A stretch of DNA of 64,000 nt from Onthophagus taurus (Eukaryota; Arthropoda; Insecta; Coleoptera; Scarabaeidae), in NCBI RefSeq assembly GCF_036711975.1, contig NC_091971.1:441501-505500 (forward strand). The letters are read 5' to 3'. Shown in pieces: positions 43,945 through 55,167 of the stretch. The notes under the pieces are model-generated. The model had not been told where the DNA came from and ran no database searches. It saw only the letters and a program-made list of their open reading frames with translations. Numbering within the stretch: position 1 is the first letter of the stretch; the number at the start of each line of letters is the position of its first letter. The translations under genes were made by a program, and so were the position numbers.

Positions 43945-46900
43945 TCGTATCAAATGGACAATCTATCAGTAATTCAAAGAATTCAGGAATTCAGAATTTG
44001 CTAACTAAAAATCTTAATGAGCCGTCGTTTTGTAAGGAAGCCTGAGTCTTGTTTTCTTGTCTACCAAAAATGATTCTGAATTGTTATTGGTTAATCGAAA
44101 GTGGTGCGATTTTATAGAGGTGTTCCAAAAGTAAAAAATACTTTTAAAATCATAAATTAAAATAGTACCATTGTCAACGACACACCTGACGCAACACAGA
44201 TGTTGTTTTTCCATTGAAACAACCACGTGATCCAAGACTCAAAGACTACTTTTACTTGGTCAAATCTCGACGCTCTCTTCTTCTTTCCAGCTGAGTGTCT
44301 TTATAACCATTATGATTCACCATTTCAAATTCCCCGCGTTATGAATCATGTCACAATTTCGTTTCAAGCAGTTTTTTTTTTTCTTTAACGAAAAAATATC
44401 TAGGTAACGGATCAATTAGTTCCATTTAGCATCGATGCAAAAATGTAAACAGTCATCATTCGGAGGCGGCAGCGTCGGTGGTTTGAGTTTCCGTTATGCG
44501 ACGGTTGAAGAACTGTGTCAGAGGAGGTCTATTCAGGACGAAACAAAACCTCTGTTGAAAATGCAAGTCTTAACCTACTTAAAACAACCGAAGAAGTCTT
44601 CATAGCGTATAGAAGAGAGACTGTGTTATTTGTACGGTTCGTTCGCACAACGATACCACTACCACTTAAGACACACGTTAATTATGGATTGTGTCGACCT
44701 TTTGTTTGTTTTATATATGAGAACTAAGATGGTTCTTTTTCTTCTCCTACTTCATCTTCTCGTTTTCAGTCTTCTCGATTCGGGGTCACGTTGTATGCGA
44801 TATTCTAATTAAGGTCAAACCAGCAGACGCGAGATCTAAATTAACGGCGACGTCTTGTCTAATTTTAAATCACCTCATTTTAAAACTGATTTTACTTAGT
44901 TGTATTTCTTAAATTTACATCGTCTGTACAAAACCTTTATTAAAATTCCAAAGAAAAGAATGTTAATAATCATAATATTATGTAAATTACATTTTTTTGT
45001 TACCTTTTTCAAACCTATTTTTACAACTTCCAACGTTTACTTTTCTAAGTAGGGAAGAAAAAAATCTAAAAGGCAATAAATATTCTCGTAACTTCTGTCT
45101 CGTCACCTTCCTGTTAAACAAAAAGGACGAAAAGCTCTCAATAAACCGTGTCTAAACAGAAGTTTCCGAAAAAGAATAAATACCTGCAGCGGGATATTTA
45201 AAAAGAGATAAAATTCAAGGAGCACAACCCCATGCTGTTAGAACCCCGACAAAAAAAAATTGTCGAGACGAAACTTCGGGTTGCAATCAAAGAAAAAAAA
45301 AAATCAAAGCTTCTCAGGTGTTGTGTTAACCTGTCACGCACGAGTCCTGTGGCTTTTAGCACAGTTTGAACGCTTTTCAATGTTTCTGCTACCGGTAAAA
45401 AATGTCTTTTTAAGCTGACTCTTTTAGAAATGGTCGTTTTTTCCGTTCGAAATATATCTTTTTTTTTTGTTGCTGTTGAACCACCTCCTTTTGTGGTTAC
45501 TCCTTTTTTGTTCTTTGCAGCATGTGACGCAACCGCGACAGATTGACGAAGAGTTGTGGTTTTTGTGTTTTGAGTTTTTCAGAAATGAGGATAAGAGCAA
45601 TGTGTGTGGTTTATTTTGATGGTTTAAAACGTTTGTGTTCTTTTCTTGTCGGGGGCGTATCGAAATTTTGATTTATTTATGATCTAATCGGTTTGAGTAG
45701 TGATAATAAAACTTTATAGATAAAGAATAAAAAAGATCTTTGGGTTTGTCAGGATTATAAATTAAGTATTAGCGGTTAGATTCAATTTAGCGGTTTCATT
45801 ATACACGGTTTCTTTTAAACATTTTAAAACGTAGGCGAGCTCGTTCTTCTTTATTTTCACTTTCTACTCAAACGCGCGTGTTCTTCCATTTTTTCTTCTT
45901 TCACACATTTTTTTAGTAACCTCTATTAATAGTAGATGACCCAGTTTTCGTGAACACACCCCATATCCTGTAACGTTTCCTATTCGAATTAATAATTTTC
46001 AGATTTTCTACATTACAACTTTAATTGAATAAATAAGCAACATAAATATAAAAAATAGAGTACTTTTTAACTTTAAGTCGTAATTAAAAGATGTGAACTA
46101 AAAGTTGTTCGCTTTTTAAAGCGTGTTAGCGCAAGAATTGTGACGACTCAATTTACTGCCATCTACATTTAAAGAAAAATTATTACCTCGTCGTAATTTA
46201 TAACTCCTCGTTACGCAACTGAATGGGGGCCTCTTTTTCGATGTTAGACATGGGCAATTATCTTTAAAACGCCGAGTTTCTTCAACGATCATTATACAAA
46301 GTAAAAAAAGTCCTGTACATATTATAATCCCTTTACATATTTTAAACAAGCTTTATTTACCAAGTTTAATTAGACGAGTTTACTCGATATAATACCTTTT
46401 TTAGGGTTCTGGAAAATTCTCTTAAATGCATTTGTACATTTGAAAGAGAAAAAACATCTGCAACAGTTGACTTCTTTTTAAAGTGTATTATACTTTACTG
46501 ATCGTTCGCACATTTGTTTTTTTTTTGTTAAAACATACCAAAAAAAACGTGATCTAACAATAAACAGAAAAGAATTTAAAAAAATATGCGTGAAGTACCA
46601 CTCAAAGTTAGTTTTTCCTTTTTGTTTGAAAAAGTCAATAAACAAAGAAATGAAACAAAAAGATATAATCAGGGATGATTGTTCACCAAAATACGCAGAT
46701 GCTGCAAATTCTTTCTTTTATTTTTTAGACTCTTTAGTTCATCCTTTTAACACTACTCTTTGTATTTAATAATTAAACAAGTAATATTATTATTAACTTC
46801 AATGCATTCTAATGAGCAATCATCTTTCCTTGGTAAAGGCTGAACTTTTAAACTGCAAGAACATGAACCTTCCAAAAACATAATTATAAGGACTGAAATA

Positions 46901-47049
46901 CATTTACTAAATAGATCTTACTAGAAATACACCAACCTGGAAAGAAAGCTACTCCAACGCGTGAAATTGCGTTATTGTGGTAATAACACTCTCGCCGCAA
47001 GCTATCTTGGCTACTATCTTTCTTTTTGTTTTAATCAGACATCGATCTG
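43945..47049. other. Unassigned AT-rich region with GC-rich patches
   Basis: GC-richer patches near 44460-44520 (GGAGGCGGCAGCGTCGGTGG) and 45490-45560. No domain-bearing frame, tRNA or terminal repeats recognised. Confidence 0.4.
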
Positions 47050-47310
47050 TTGCCATTCTGGATAAAACTGTTGTTAGTTGATTTTGTTACTGAAATCAGA
47101 AGGTGAGTCTTCTTCTCTTGGAATAGCACACAATGAAGTCTGTACCTCATCTGTTGTGTGGGATACAGCTAAAGGAGCAAAAAAAGCCTTATCAAGAATA
47201 TCTTGTAGGATACATCCCAGTAACCCTGACACCACTCTGTATGTAATTTTTTCATCCCAAATGGTTTGTGGACTGCTTTATATAATTGTAAGCCTTCATC
47301 ATGAGAGCAT
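47050..47310 (-). pseudogene. Possible coding remnant, unknown
   Basis: A minus-strand frame in about 47270-47060 reads with fairly ordinary amino-acid composition (WDEKITYRVVSGLLGC, then DILDKAFFAPLAVS, then CAIPREEDSPSDF), and an overlapping plus-strand frame also exists. I do not recognise the family; it could be a fragment of a transposase or host exon, or chance. It lies next to the element that begins at 47404. Confidence 0.25.
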
Positions 47311-47403
47311 TCTTCACTTGTATTAATTTCTTATAAACCCCATTTGATTGTTGAAATTCTGGACGTTCCTATAATTAGATATAAATTAAAATAACTCCAA
47401 AAC

Positions 47404-49310
47404 ACCGGCGAGACGATAGCAACAAATCACTCAGCAACAAACTTTTTCCTTTATATTTCCACCTACTTCTAGGGCCCATATCTTCGTTATCTAGAAAGAT
47501 AGCGAAAAACTAACCACACGGTTGGAAAGCTTGGACTTTTCTCTATCATAAACCGATTCCGTTTTCGTCCGCCGATATGTTGATAATAAGAGCAAGAAAA
47601 AATAAGAAACGTCTCGCTGCATTTAAATTACCTCAAAATTATCAAACATCACGGCCTTGTGCAGCCGTTGCCAGATGGAAATTCAACAAATGGTTTACAT
47701 ATTCGGAAAGAGCTGACCTTGGACTATCTTATTCCGAGTTTTCGTCCGTCAATATCTGTCGGCGTCTGTAAAAAAACGCTCCTGAAAAAGAGCCTACAGT
47801 TGGCAACAAACTTTACTTTTGTATTTCCATCTGTATACTTTTCGGACGGATATCTTTCTTATTTATAACGCTAGCGGAAAACTAAGCACACGGTTGGAAA
47901 GCTTTGTCGTTTCTCTATCTTAAACCGAGTTTTTGTCCGCCGATATGTTGATAATGAGAGCAAGAAAAAATAAGAAACGTCGCGCTGCCACGAATTTTTG
48001 CCGCGGCTAAACCACGCTTGGGTCAATAACTCTCTTATATGACGGGGAGAAAACTCTAGAACTATATTCATCTTATGGGAAATTTTCTGCTCTTTTCATC
48101 GGTATATAACACATCTCAATCACACGTTTGCACAATCGTTTTTCAGCCCAGCAACAAACTTTTCCCTTGTATTTCCGTCTACTTTTCGGGCCAACATTTT
48201 CGTTATCTAGAAAGATAGCGAAAAACTAAGCACACGGTTGGAAAGCTTGGTCTTTTCCATATCTTAAACCATGTTTTCGTCCGCCGATATATTAATAATA
48301 AGAGCAGAAAAAAATAAGAAACGACACACTGCATTTAAATCACCTCAAAATTGCTCCACTTAGGCTGTGTGCAGCCGTTATCAACCTACCGATAGCCTAC
48401 AGACAACCTGCAGGTAGCAGAATGCAATCACTTCTTATCCTAACTTTCTTATTTGATGAAAGAAAAATTGGGACAAAGTTTTACCCGAGAGAGAATCCTA
48501 ACTTCATTTCATGTTGACAGATAATTTTTCATTCACTCTTAATTTATTTAAAATCATTTAAAAACATATACATAAGTACGAAGGCTTTTACGGCCGGTGT
48601 TAATAAAATGTTTGACGTGTCGGATGTCATATTGCAACCTTCTTCAGAAAACAAGTTTGAAGCGAACCCGAAAGTTTCTAGTTCTAGGTCTAGTGTTAGT
48701 TCTAGTGATAGTGCTAGTGTTAGTTCTAGTTTTAGTTTTACGTTTAGAAACATGTTAAACTGTTCAAAACGGAAAGATTATTTCATGTTACACCTATATT
48801 ATCAGAATCTGAAATTGTGTTTTGATGGTTTTGAATCTGGTAACGTTACCAACCTTTGCATTTTAAGTTATTTAGTTTATCAATTTAAAAAACGCGTATG
48901 CAAATGCGTAAGCGAAGTGCGTCGCACACCCTTGGAAAGAGCAGAAAATTTCCCATAAGATGAATATAGTTCTAGAGTTTTCTCCCCGTCATATAAGAGA
49001 GTTATTGACCCAAGCGTGGTTTAGCCGCGGCAAAAATTCGTGGCAGCGCGACGTTTCTTATTTTTTCTTGCTCTCATTATCAACATATCGGCGGACGAAA
49101 ACTCGGTTTATGATAAAGAAACGACCAAGCTTTCCAACTGTGTACTTAGTTTTTCGCTAGTATTATAAATAACAAAGATATCCATCCGAAAAGTACATAG
49201 ATAGCTTTTCGCTATCTTTCTAGATAACAAAGATATGGGCCCTAGAAGTAGGTGGAAATATAAAGGAAAAAGTTTGTTGCTGAGCGGTTTGTTGCTATCG
49301 TCTCGCCGGT
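47404..49310. mobile_element. Long-inverted-repeat element with 9-bp duplication (Mutator-like?)
   Basis: The ends ACCGGCGAGACGATAGCAAC and their inverse GTTGCTATCGTCTCGCCGGT are flanked by the exact 9-bp direct repeat CTCCAAAAC (47395-47403 and 49311-49319). The terminal inverted repeat is nearly perfect for over 100 bp. A second inverted pair lies at about 47820-48100 and 48935-49210. Related direct copies with the shared core CACACGGTTGGAAAGCTT occur near 47515, 47900 and 48235. No transposase is encoded. A 9-bp duplication with long inverted repeats is the hallmark of Mutator-like elements, here a non-autonomous one; the class is inference. Confidence 0.85.
48655..48755. repeat. CTAG hexamer track inside the long-inverted-repeat element
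   Basis: Carries CCCGAAAGTTTCTAGTTCTA, then hexamers such as GGTCTA, GTGTTA and GTTCTA, as in the dispersed repeat family. It sits in the central loop between the inverted arms. Confidence 0.7.
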
Positions 49311-49319
49311 CTCCAAAAC

Positions 49320-51095
49320 TGCGTTATATCACCGGGGATTTCCCAATTTTCATATAGCCACATGATTGTGAATATTAAGTGGCATCTCATGGTCGAAATA
49401 TACCTATTTAGATTTAGCTTAGAAAATGATTTCAAATTAAACAATAGCAAAAAAGTAAAAATTACATCAATAATAAACCGTTTGAATTTCCTCGAGCAAA
49501 TGACTGGTGATACTGCAGATTTTAGTTGATTTAATCCAAGATAAGAAGAGTAAGGAATCGTGGTGTTGTTATTGGAGGGGAGGGCAATGCTTAGTTAACA
49601 TCTGTGAAGCGCTGAAGACCTACTAACCTACTCCCCCAGTTACTCGCCGCCTCAACTTCTTCTGCTCGACGACGACGATGACGATCGACGTGTATCGACG
49701 ACTGCAACAACGCACGATATTCAACTCACCGTTCTGCGCAAACCACAATTACACGACAAGACCTATTTATTTCGTTTTGAGAAAAAGATAAATTACAAAA
49801 TAAATGTACTAAGTCAACAAAGAAGTCATAAGAAAAAAATTTTTTTTTCGTTTTTTATAGTTATATAATTCCGTTTCCAATTTACCCATAATGAAACACC
49901 TGTATATGAATCGTCTTATTGTCAGATTAAATTTAGTACTACCACAATTAATAAAACACTCTGTATAAAAAAAATTTCACTATTCCATTATTATAGATAA
50001 AGATTAAAAAGTATGTTCGTTCATTTACATAATGCACGCGCACGCTTACAATGTATATACTTTTATTTAAAGTATTTTAATTGTAACAAAAGAGATTGTC
50101 GTGAGTATGGGTTACCAGTATGGTGGTCATATCTCCGCGTAGACCTAAATAAAATACACATCGACCTGGTGCGGTATCTTCCGTGCGCGCAGATTGTTCA
50201 CCCATAACGCGTGTTTGCAGAAAACTTCTTCATCGAAACGACGTGTATCGGAGGCTATTATTTTTATTTACGTTTTATTTCGTAGCTTTCACCGGCCGTA
50301 AAATTTGCATTAGCCTGATTCGAAAGTGTCAAACTGTTTCTCGTTAGATCTTCTAAAAGGTTAAAACTTAGACTGTTATTCGTTTCGGTTTCTTTTGATT
50401 CATTTTATGTTTTAATTTGTATTAATTTATATCGTAGCTAAAGAGATATTGTGATTTTCGCCTTATTTTTAACGACCTTCGAAAAGGTTGTTCTCATTTA
50501 TTTAATAAGGTTTTTTTTTTGTTGGTTTACACACTCAGTGGAATTCCATCCGCGAAGAACGCGCAACTAACCTAAATCCGTTTGGCACCGGCAGTGAACA
50601 TTAGAAAGCGAAAATATTTAACAATAATTACCCTTCTTAGAAGCAGCCACTGCGACGACGACTACGGCGACGTCGACGGCCAAACAACCGATGTTCACGC
50701 CGCATGACAAGAATACCATCTCGCTCTCTATCTTCACACCGTCCATCGATTTCCGTCTCTTTTCCAAGCTTTTTTTGCTATGTTTCCGTTCATCGCATGA
50801 CAGACTCAAATATAACTACCGTTTCAATTTGCATGTTCCAGTAGTTACAGTCGATATAGATACATATAAAGATATCAATTATAAGAATTAAAAACAAAGC
50901 AGTTTTATAATTAAATACTTATTATGTAACATATTTAACACTAAAAGGATATTTGCAATTTTACAGTATCATTTTTGATTTTTGACGTTCCTCAACAATT
51001 CCACAAAGACGATTTGCTAATTCCAGTATTTTTTCATTTCTAAAAAGTAGCCAACATTTACTCAAATAAATTAAATGACGATCCTGGAATATATA
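49320..51095. other. Unassigned, CGA-rich islands at about 49650-49760 and 50640-50720
   Basis: The islands have GACGACGACGATGACGATCG and GCGACGACGACTACGGCGAC. A weak pair of outward ends (ACACCTGTATA near 49900, CACTCTGTATA near 49960) may be a transposon relic. No coding sequence recognised. Confidence 0.4.
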
Positions 51096-52124
51096 CAGTG
51101 TGTCCCCGGATAGGTGAAACGACTCTTATAAAAGGTAAAATTTTTTCGATATTAATTGTCATCTTTTGGGGTTTAGCCCTGCTTGATTAACGACTAATTT
51201 TGAACATATTATCAATTTTTAAAAAACAAGTGAGCCTTGACAGTGAAAGAAAAACTCCTTTTGTGGCAGGTAAAGTACCTTTTCTGTTTACAGTACGTGA
51301 AATTGTTACTAAGAAGTTTTGTTCAGAATGAAAAACTATGGGCATATGCAAATTTTCGGATTGATCGACCTACTTTGAAAAATCCATATCAAACAATTTT
51401 ATTTCTAACAAAGACTGCCATGGAAAAACAAAATTGCTTTCCTGTCACTGTTAATCTCTCAAACTGTAATTTAGTAAACTTAAAGTGTTTTTTAAACAGA
51501 ATGTTAACATTAGAGGAAAAAGTTTACGTGATTCAGTGTTATGGAACCGGGAAAAAACCGATTATTGCTTTATTTTGTGAAAAATTTCCAAATACTGGAA
51601 TTAAAAGAAGTACTTGTTGGCGTTTAATCAAAAGATTTCTTACAGCAGGAAGTATTCACTCTAAGAAAAAAAAATTATGATGAAACTGATTAACTATGAT
51701 TAACTGTTTTCCTTTGTGGGCGAACACACACTTAATTTCTTGTGAAGATTTTCAGAACGCTTTGTTTATTTCTCCCGAATATCTGAATCTCAAAACAAAA
51801 AGTCGTAATAAAGTACTATTAACGAAAATAATAAATAATGGGTTTTATCAAAGTAGGCTGATGAAAATTTGCATATGGCCATAACTTTTCATTCTGAATA
51901 AATTTTTTTAGTAACATTTTACCATACTGTAAACAGAAAAGGTACTTTACCTGACACACAAGAAGTTTTAGCTTCAGTATCAACACTCACTTGTTTTTTA
52001 AAATTTTAAAATATGTTCAAAATTAGTCTTTAATCAAGCAGGCCTGAACCCCAAAAGATGACAGCTAATATCGAAAAAAATTTACATTTTATAAGAGTCG
52101 TTTCACCTATCCGGGGACACACTG
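51096..52124 (+). mobile_element. Mariner-derived element, arms about 300 bp, TA-flanked
   Basis: Starts CAGTGTGTCCCCGGATAGGT and ends with its inverse ACCTATCCGGGGACACACTG, TA on both sides. The arms stay similar for about 300 bp each (for example ACCTTTTCTGTTTACAGTA on the left and, inverted, TACTGTAAACAGAAAAGGT on the right). Between them lies a short transposase N-terminal remnant. Confidence 0.88.
51503..51680 (+). pseudogene. Transposase N-terminal helix-turn-helix remnant
   Basis: Reads LTLEEKVYVIQCYGTGKKP, then REKFP-type CEKFPNTGIKRST and WRLIKRFLTAGSI, the DNA-binding start typical of mariner-related insect transposases (LTxEE...REKFP...RLIKRFxETGSV). It stops at 51678-51680 before any catalytic residue. 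Confidence 0.7.
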
Positions 52125-52149
52125 TATATAGATATAGATAGATAATATA

Positions 52150-52191
52150 GAAAGTATATATTTATATATATATATATATATATATACTATA
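52150..52191. repeat. (TA)n microsatellite
   Basis: About 30 bp of alternating TA between two TA-targeting elements. It may have been the original target stretch. Confidence 0.85.
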
Positions 52192-53964
52192 CAGGGTGTC
52201 CCGTTAAGAGTACGGAGCGACTGTATCGCAACGACGATAAGGCCTAGAGGTTTGGGAAAAAAATCCTTACAAACAAAGTGTGCAAGAGAAATAGCTGGAA
52301 ATTATTTTGAAGTTCGTAATTCGACCGCCAGGGGGCGTAACTGCCATAGAGAAACATAAAATTCCCGCTATCTCAAAAAGTTAGACGATGAGCTATAACG
52401 TTGACAACATCGTTTAGTAGCTTGGATAATACCGCATCGCTTTTGTTTTGCGATATTTCTCATATCTGTCATAATAAGGGAGGGGGAGGCCAATGCGTTT
52501 TCAAATTTTTACATTTTAATATCTCCTGGACCATTCAACCGATTTGAATATTTTTGGTCTTGTTTGAAAGAGCATTTCATGCTCTTTTAAAAGATATTTT
52601 CAGTAAGACCGCTTCGTTTAAAACAAATAAGCTAGAGGGGGTTATCTGTAGCGGTTACATACTTTTGTGATTTTTGAAAAAAAGTTAAATGGAACGGTAC
52701 TAGTTTAGTGTTTTGTCATATTTTCCCTGTTTATTGGTTTTTCTTGAAAACTCAGGTCGTTTAGTCTACCCAATAGATAAAGGGGTGAAAGCAATGCGAG
52801 TTTTGCTCGAACCAAGAATGCATATTATGCAAGTTTACATCAGCTTGTGGACAGATGCTTCATACATCCATAGCATTTGTAATAAAAGGTTTGGATTTGC
52901 CCAAATCATATTTAAAAGTCAATGGTAATAGTTCAGTCTGGTATCATAATCGGTATCTGTTAAGGCCTGATGTAAAACAACGTGGTGGAGATATTATTCT
53001 CTTGAGAACTCTTGTGGACAATTGTTTTCGGAGTTCCCAGATTATGTGGGATCACATTGCGCACCAATATGATTTACGAATTCATAGAGATGTCTGAATG
53101 GGCTACACGTTGCCAGTTTTCCGTAATCGCTAAGTCAATCTTAAAAACACTTCTGCAGAAAAATGTCTTTCTTTGTCGTAATTGCATTGCCCATTTTTAC
53201 CATGCAATTGCATCGTATTCGAAACATTGAAAATAAATCAACTCTCTATCACACGCTTCTGCGTTAGTAAATGACATGTTTACAGTTACCATGGTTATGT
53301 GATTTGGTTTTCTCGATGAGGTAACTGGATCCGATTGATGGCACTCGAGTTTTTAACATTTTCTTCTATAACTCGAGAACGGGTGGCGATATCGAGATGC
53401 GGTTTTCACTAAAATTTTGCAAATTTTAAGGTTACTAAGGGTCTGTGAAGTAAATAGTATCATTCCATTTAACTTTTCTTCAAAAATCACAAAAATATGT
53501 AATCGCTGCAGATTACATCCTCTAGCTCATTTGTTTTAAAGCAGACGGCCTTACTGAAAATATCTTTAAAAACAGCATAAAATGCTCTTTCAAACAACAC
53601 CGAAAACATTCAAATCGGTTGAATGGTCTAGGAGATATTAAAATGTAAACATATGAAAACGCATTGGCCTCCCCCTCCCTTATTATGACAGATATGAGAA
53701 ATATCGCAAAACAAAAGTGATGCGGTATTATCCAAGCTATTAAATGATGTTGTCAAAGTTATAGCTCATCGTCTAAGTTTCTGAGATAGCGGGAACTTTA
53801 TGTTTCTCAATGGCAGTTACGCCCCCTAGCGGTCGAAGTACGAACTTCAAAATAATTTCCAGCTTTTTCTCTTGGTCACTTTGCTTATAAGGATTTTTTT
53901 CCCAAACCTCTAGGCCTTACCGTTCTAGAGATACAGCCGCTCCGTACGCTTAACGGGACACCTG
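52192..53964. mobile_element. Foldback-like element, inverted arms about 500 bp, TA-flanked
   Basis: Left end CAGGGTGTCCCGTTAAGAG; right end CTTAACGGGACACCTG, with one G fewer. The arms continue inward to about 52700 and 53450: CCTCTAGGCCTTA motifs, the shared GGGAGGGGGAGGCCAATGCG block and its inverse, and a final AGTTAAATGGAACG/ATTCCATTTAAC pair. The central 750 bp has only broken short frames that I cannot assign. Confidence 0.85.
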
Positions 53965-53972
53965 TATATATA

Positions 53973-55167
53973 CAGGGTGATTCATAAGTAATGGGCCAAA
54001 TTGTAAATGTACGTTCAGGAGGCCAAAATAATAATATTTTCATTAACAATAATGGGTCTTAGTCTGCTCCTTACTGAGATACAGGATGTTAAAGCGAAAA
54101 AAATAAAATAGATTTTTGTTAATAGATCAGCTACTTTTCTACATAATGACTCATAGTTGACTTATAGTTTTTGTAAGGGTAAACAATAATGTGTGAGAGG
54201 ATTTGAGTTAACTCGTAGATGTCGCCACATGCGCCATATGAATTAGATGAAATCAGCTACAAATTTTTTATCGCTCATTATTTTACAACATACTTGTTTA
54301 ATTTGGATAGCCCCATCATTTCTGTAGAAAAAAGCTATACTTCTTTGATCTTGAAAATATTAACGATTTTCGAAATATTTGAATTTTACTAATTCACTAC
54401 ACTACATTTCACGGTGGTCGACGTAGCATTAATCTGTTAAGACACAAGCATGGCATGGAATGTTGACATTTACCTAACCGTAATTGATAATTGATAACAA
54501 TATTAAACTGAAACCATAAAAAAATTACGTAATAAAACAATTTATTGTACGCCAGTTAATAAAACGAAATACAACATTAGAACAGACTTGAACTAAGACC
54601 ACTTACGACAACTGTTATCAAAACCTACATGTTGATGTTGTGCGAAGTTAAATTAAATTTAAGCTTAATTATGAGCTACTGCAAAAGGTTTTCAACATGA
54701 CCACCACCAGCATTTAACGCATTTAACCGTTTGGTTAAGGATTGTCTGACTTTAAAAAATGTAGCAGGATTATTTCGTATTGAGTTGGCTGCATCTTGAA
54801 TTCTATTCCATAACTCGTCTCGTGTATTTATAGTAGGTTCAGCATAGACCATTGATTTCATGTAACCCCACACATAAAAATCAAGTGGATTAAAATCGGG
54901 ACTGCGAGGTGGCCACTGAAATGCACTACCACGTCCAATCCAACGGTGAGGGAATGTTTCATTCAGATGTAACTATAAGTCAACTATGAGTCATTATGTA
55001 GAAAAGTAGCTGATCTATTAACAAAAATCTATTTTATTTTTTTCGCTTTAACATCCTGTATCTCAGTAAGGAGCAGACTAAGACCCATTATTGTTAATGA
55101 AAATATTATTATTTTGGCCTCCTGAACGTACATTTACAATTTGGCCCATTACTTATGAATCACCCTG
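53973..55167 (-). mobile_element. Mariner-derived element, arms about 197 bp, TA-flanked
   Basis: Left end CAGGGTGATTCATAAGTAAT; right end its inverse ATTACTTATGAATCACCCTG. The arms 53973-54168 and 54971-55167 look almost identical. TA flanks both sides. The interior holds the C-terminal part of a transposase on the minus strand. Confidence 0.92.
54676..54963 (-). pseudogene. Mariner-like transposase C-terminal fragment
   Basis: The minus-strand frame reads FPHRWIGRGSAFQWPPRSPD, then FNPLDFYVWGYMKSMVY (third catalytic residue), then a helical C-terminal end closing with GGGHVENLLQ and a stop at 54676-54678. It is the same family as 41984-42890 but a different subfamily. The first two catalytic Asp are missing, so it is an internally deleted copy. 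Confidence 0.82.

Noticed and set aside
47871-49160. Two frames of 66 codons with the same protein (47871-48071 minus, 48960-49160 plus) as a gene pair
   Set aside because: They are the inner inverted arms of the element at 47404-49310; identity follows from the DNA symmetry and there is no recognisable domain.
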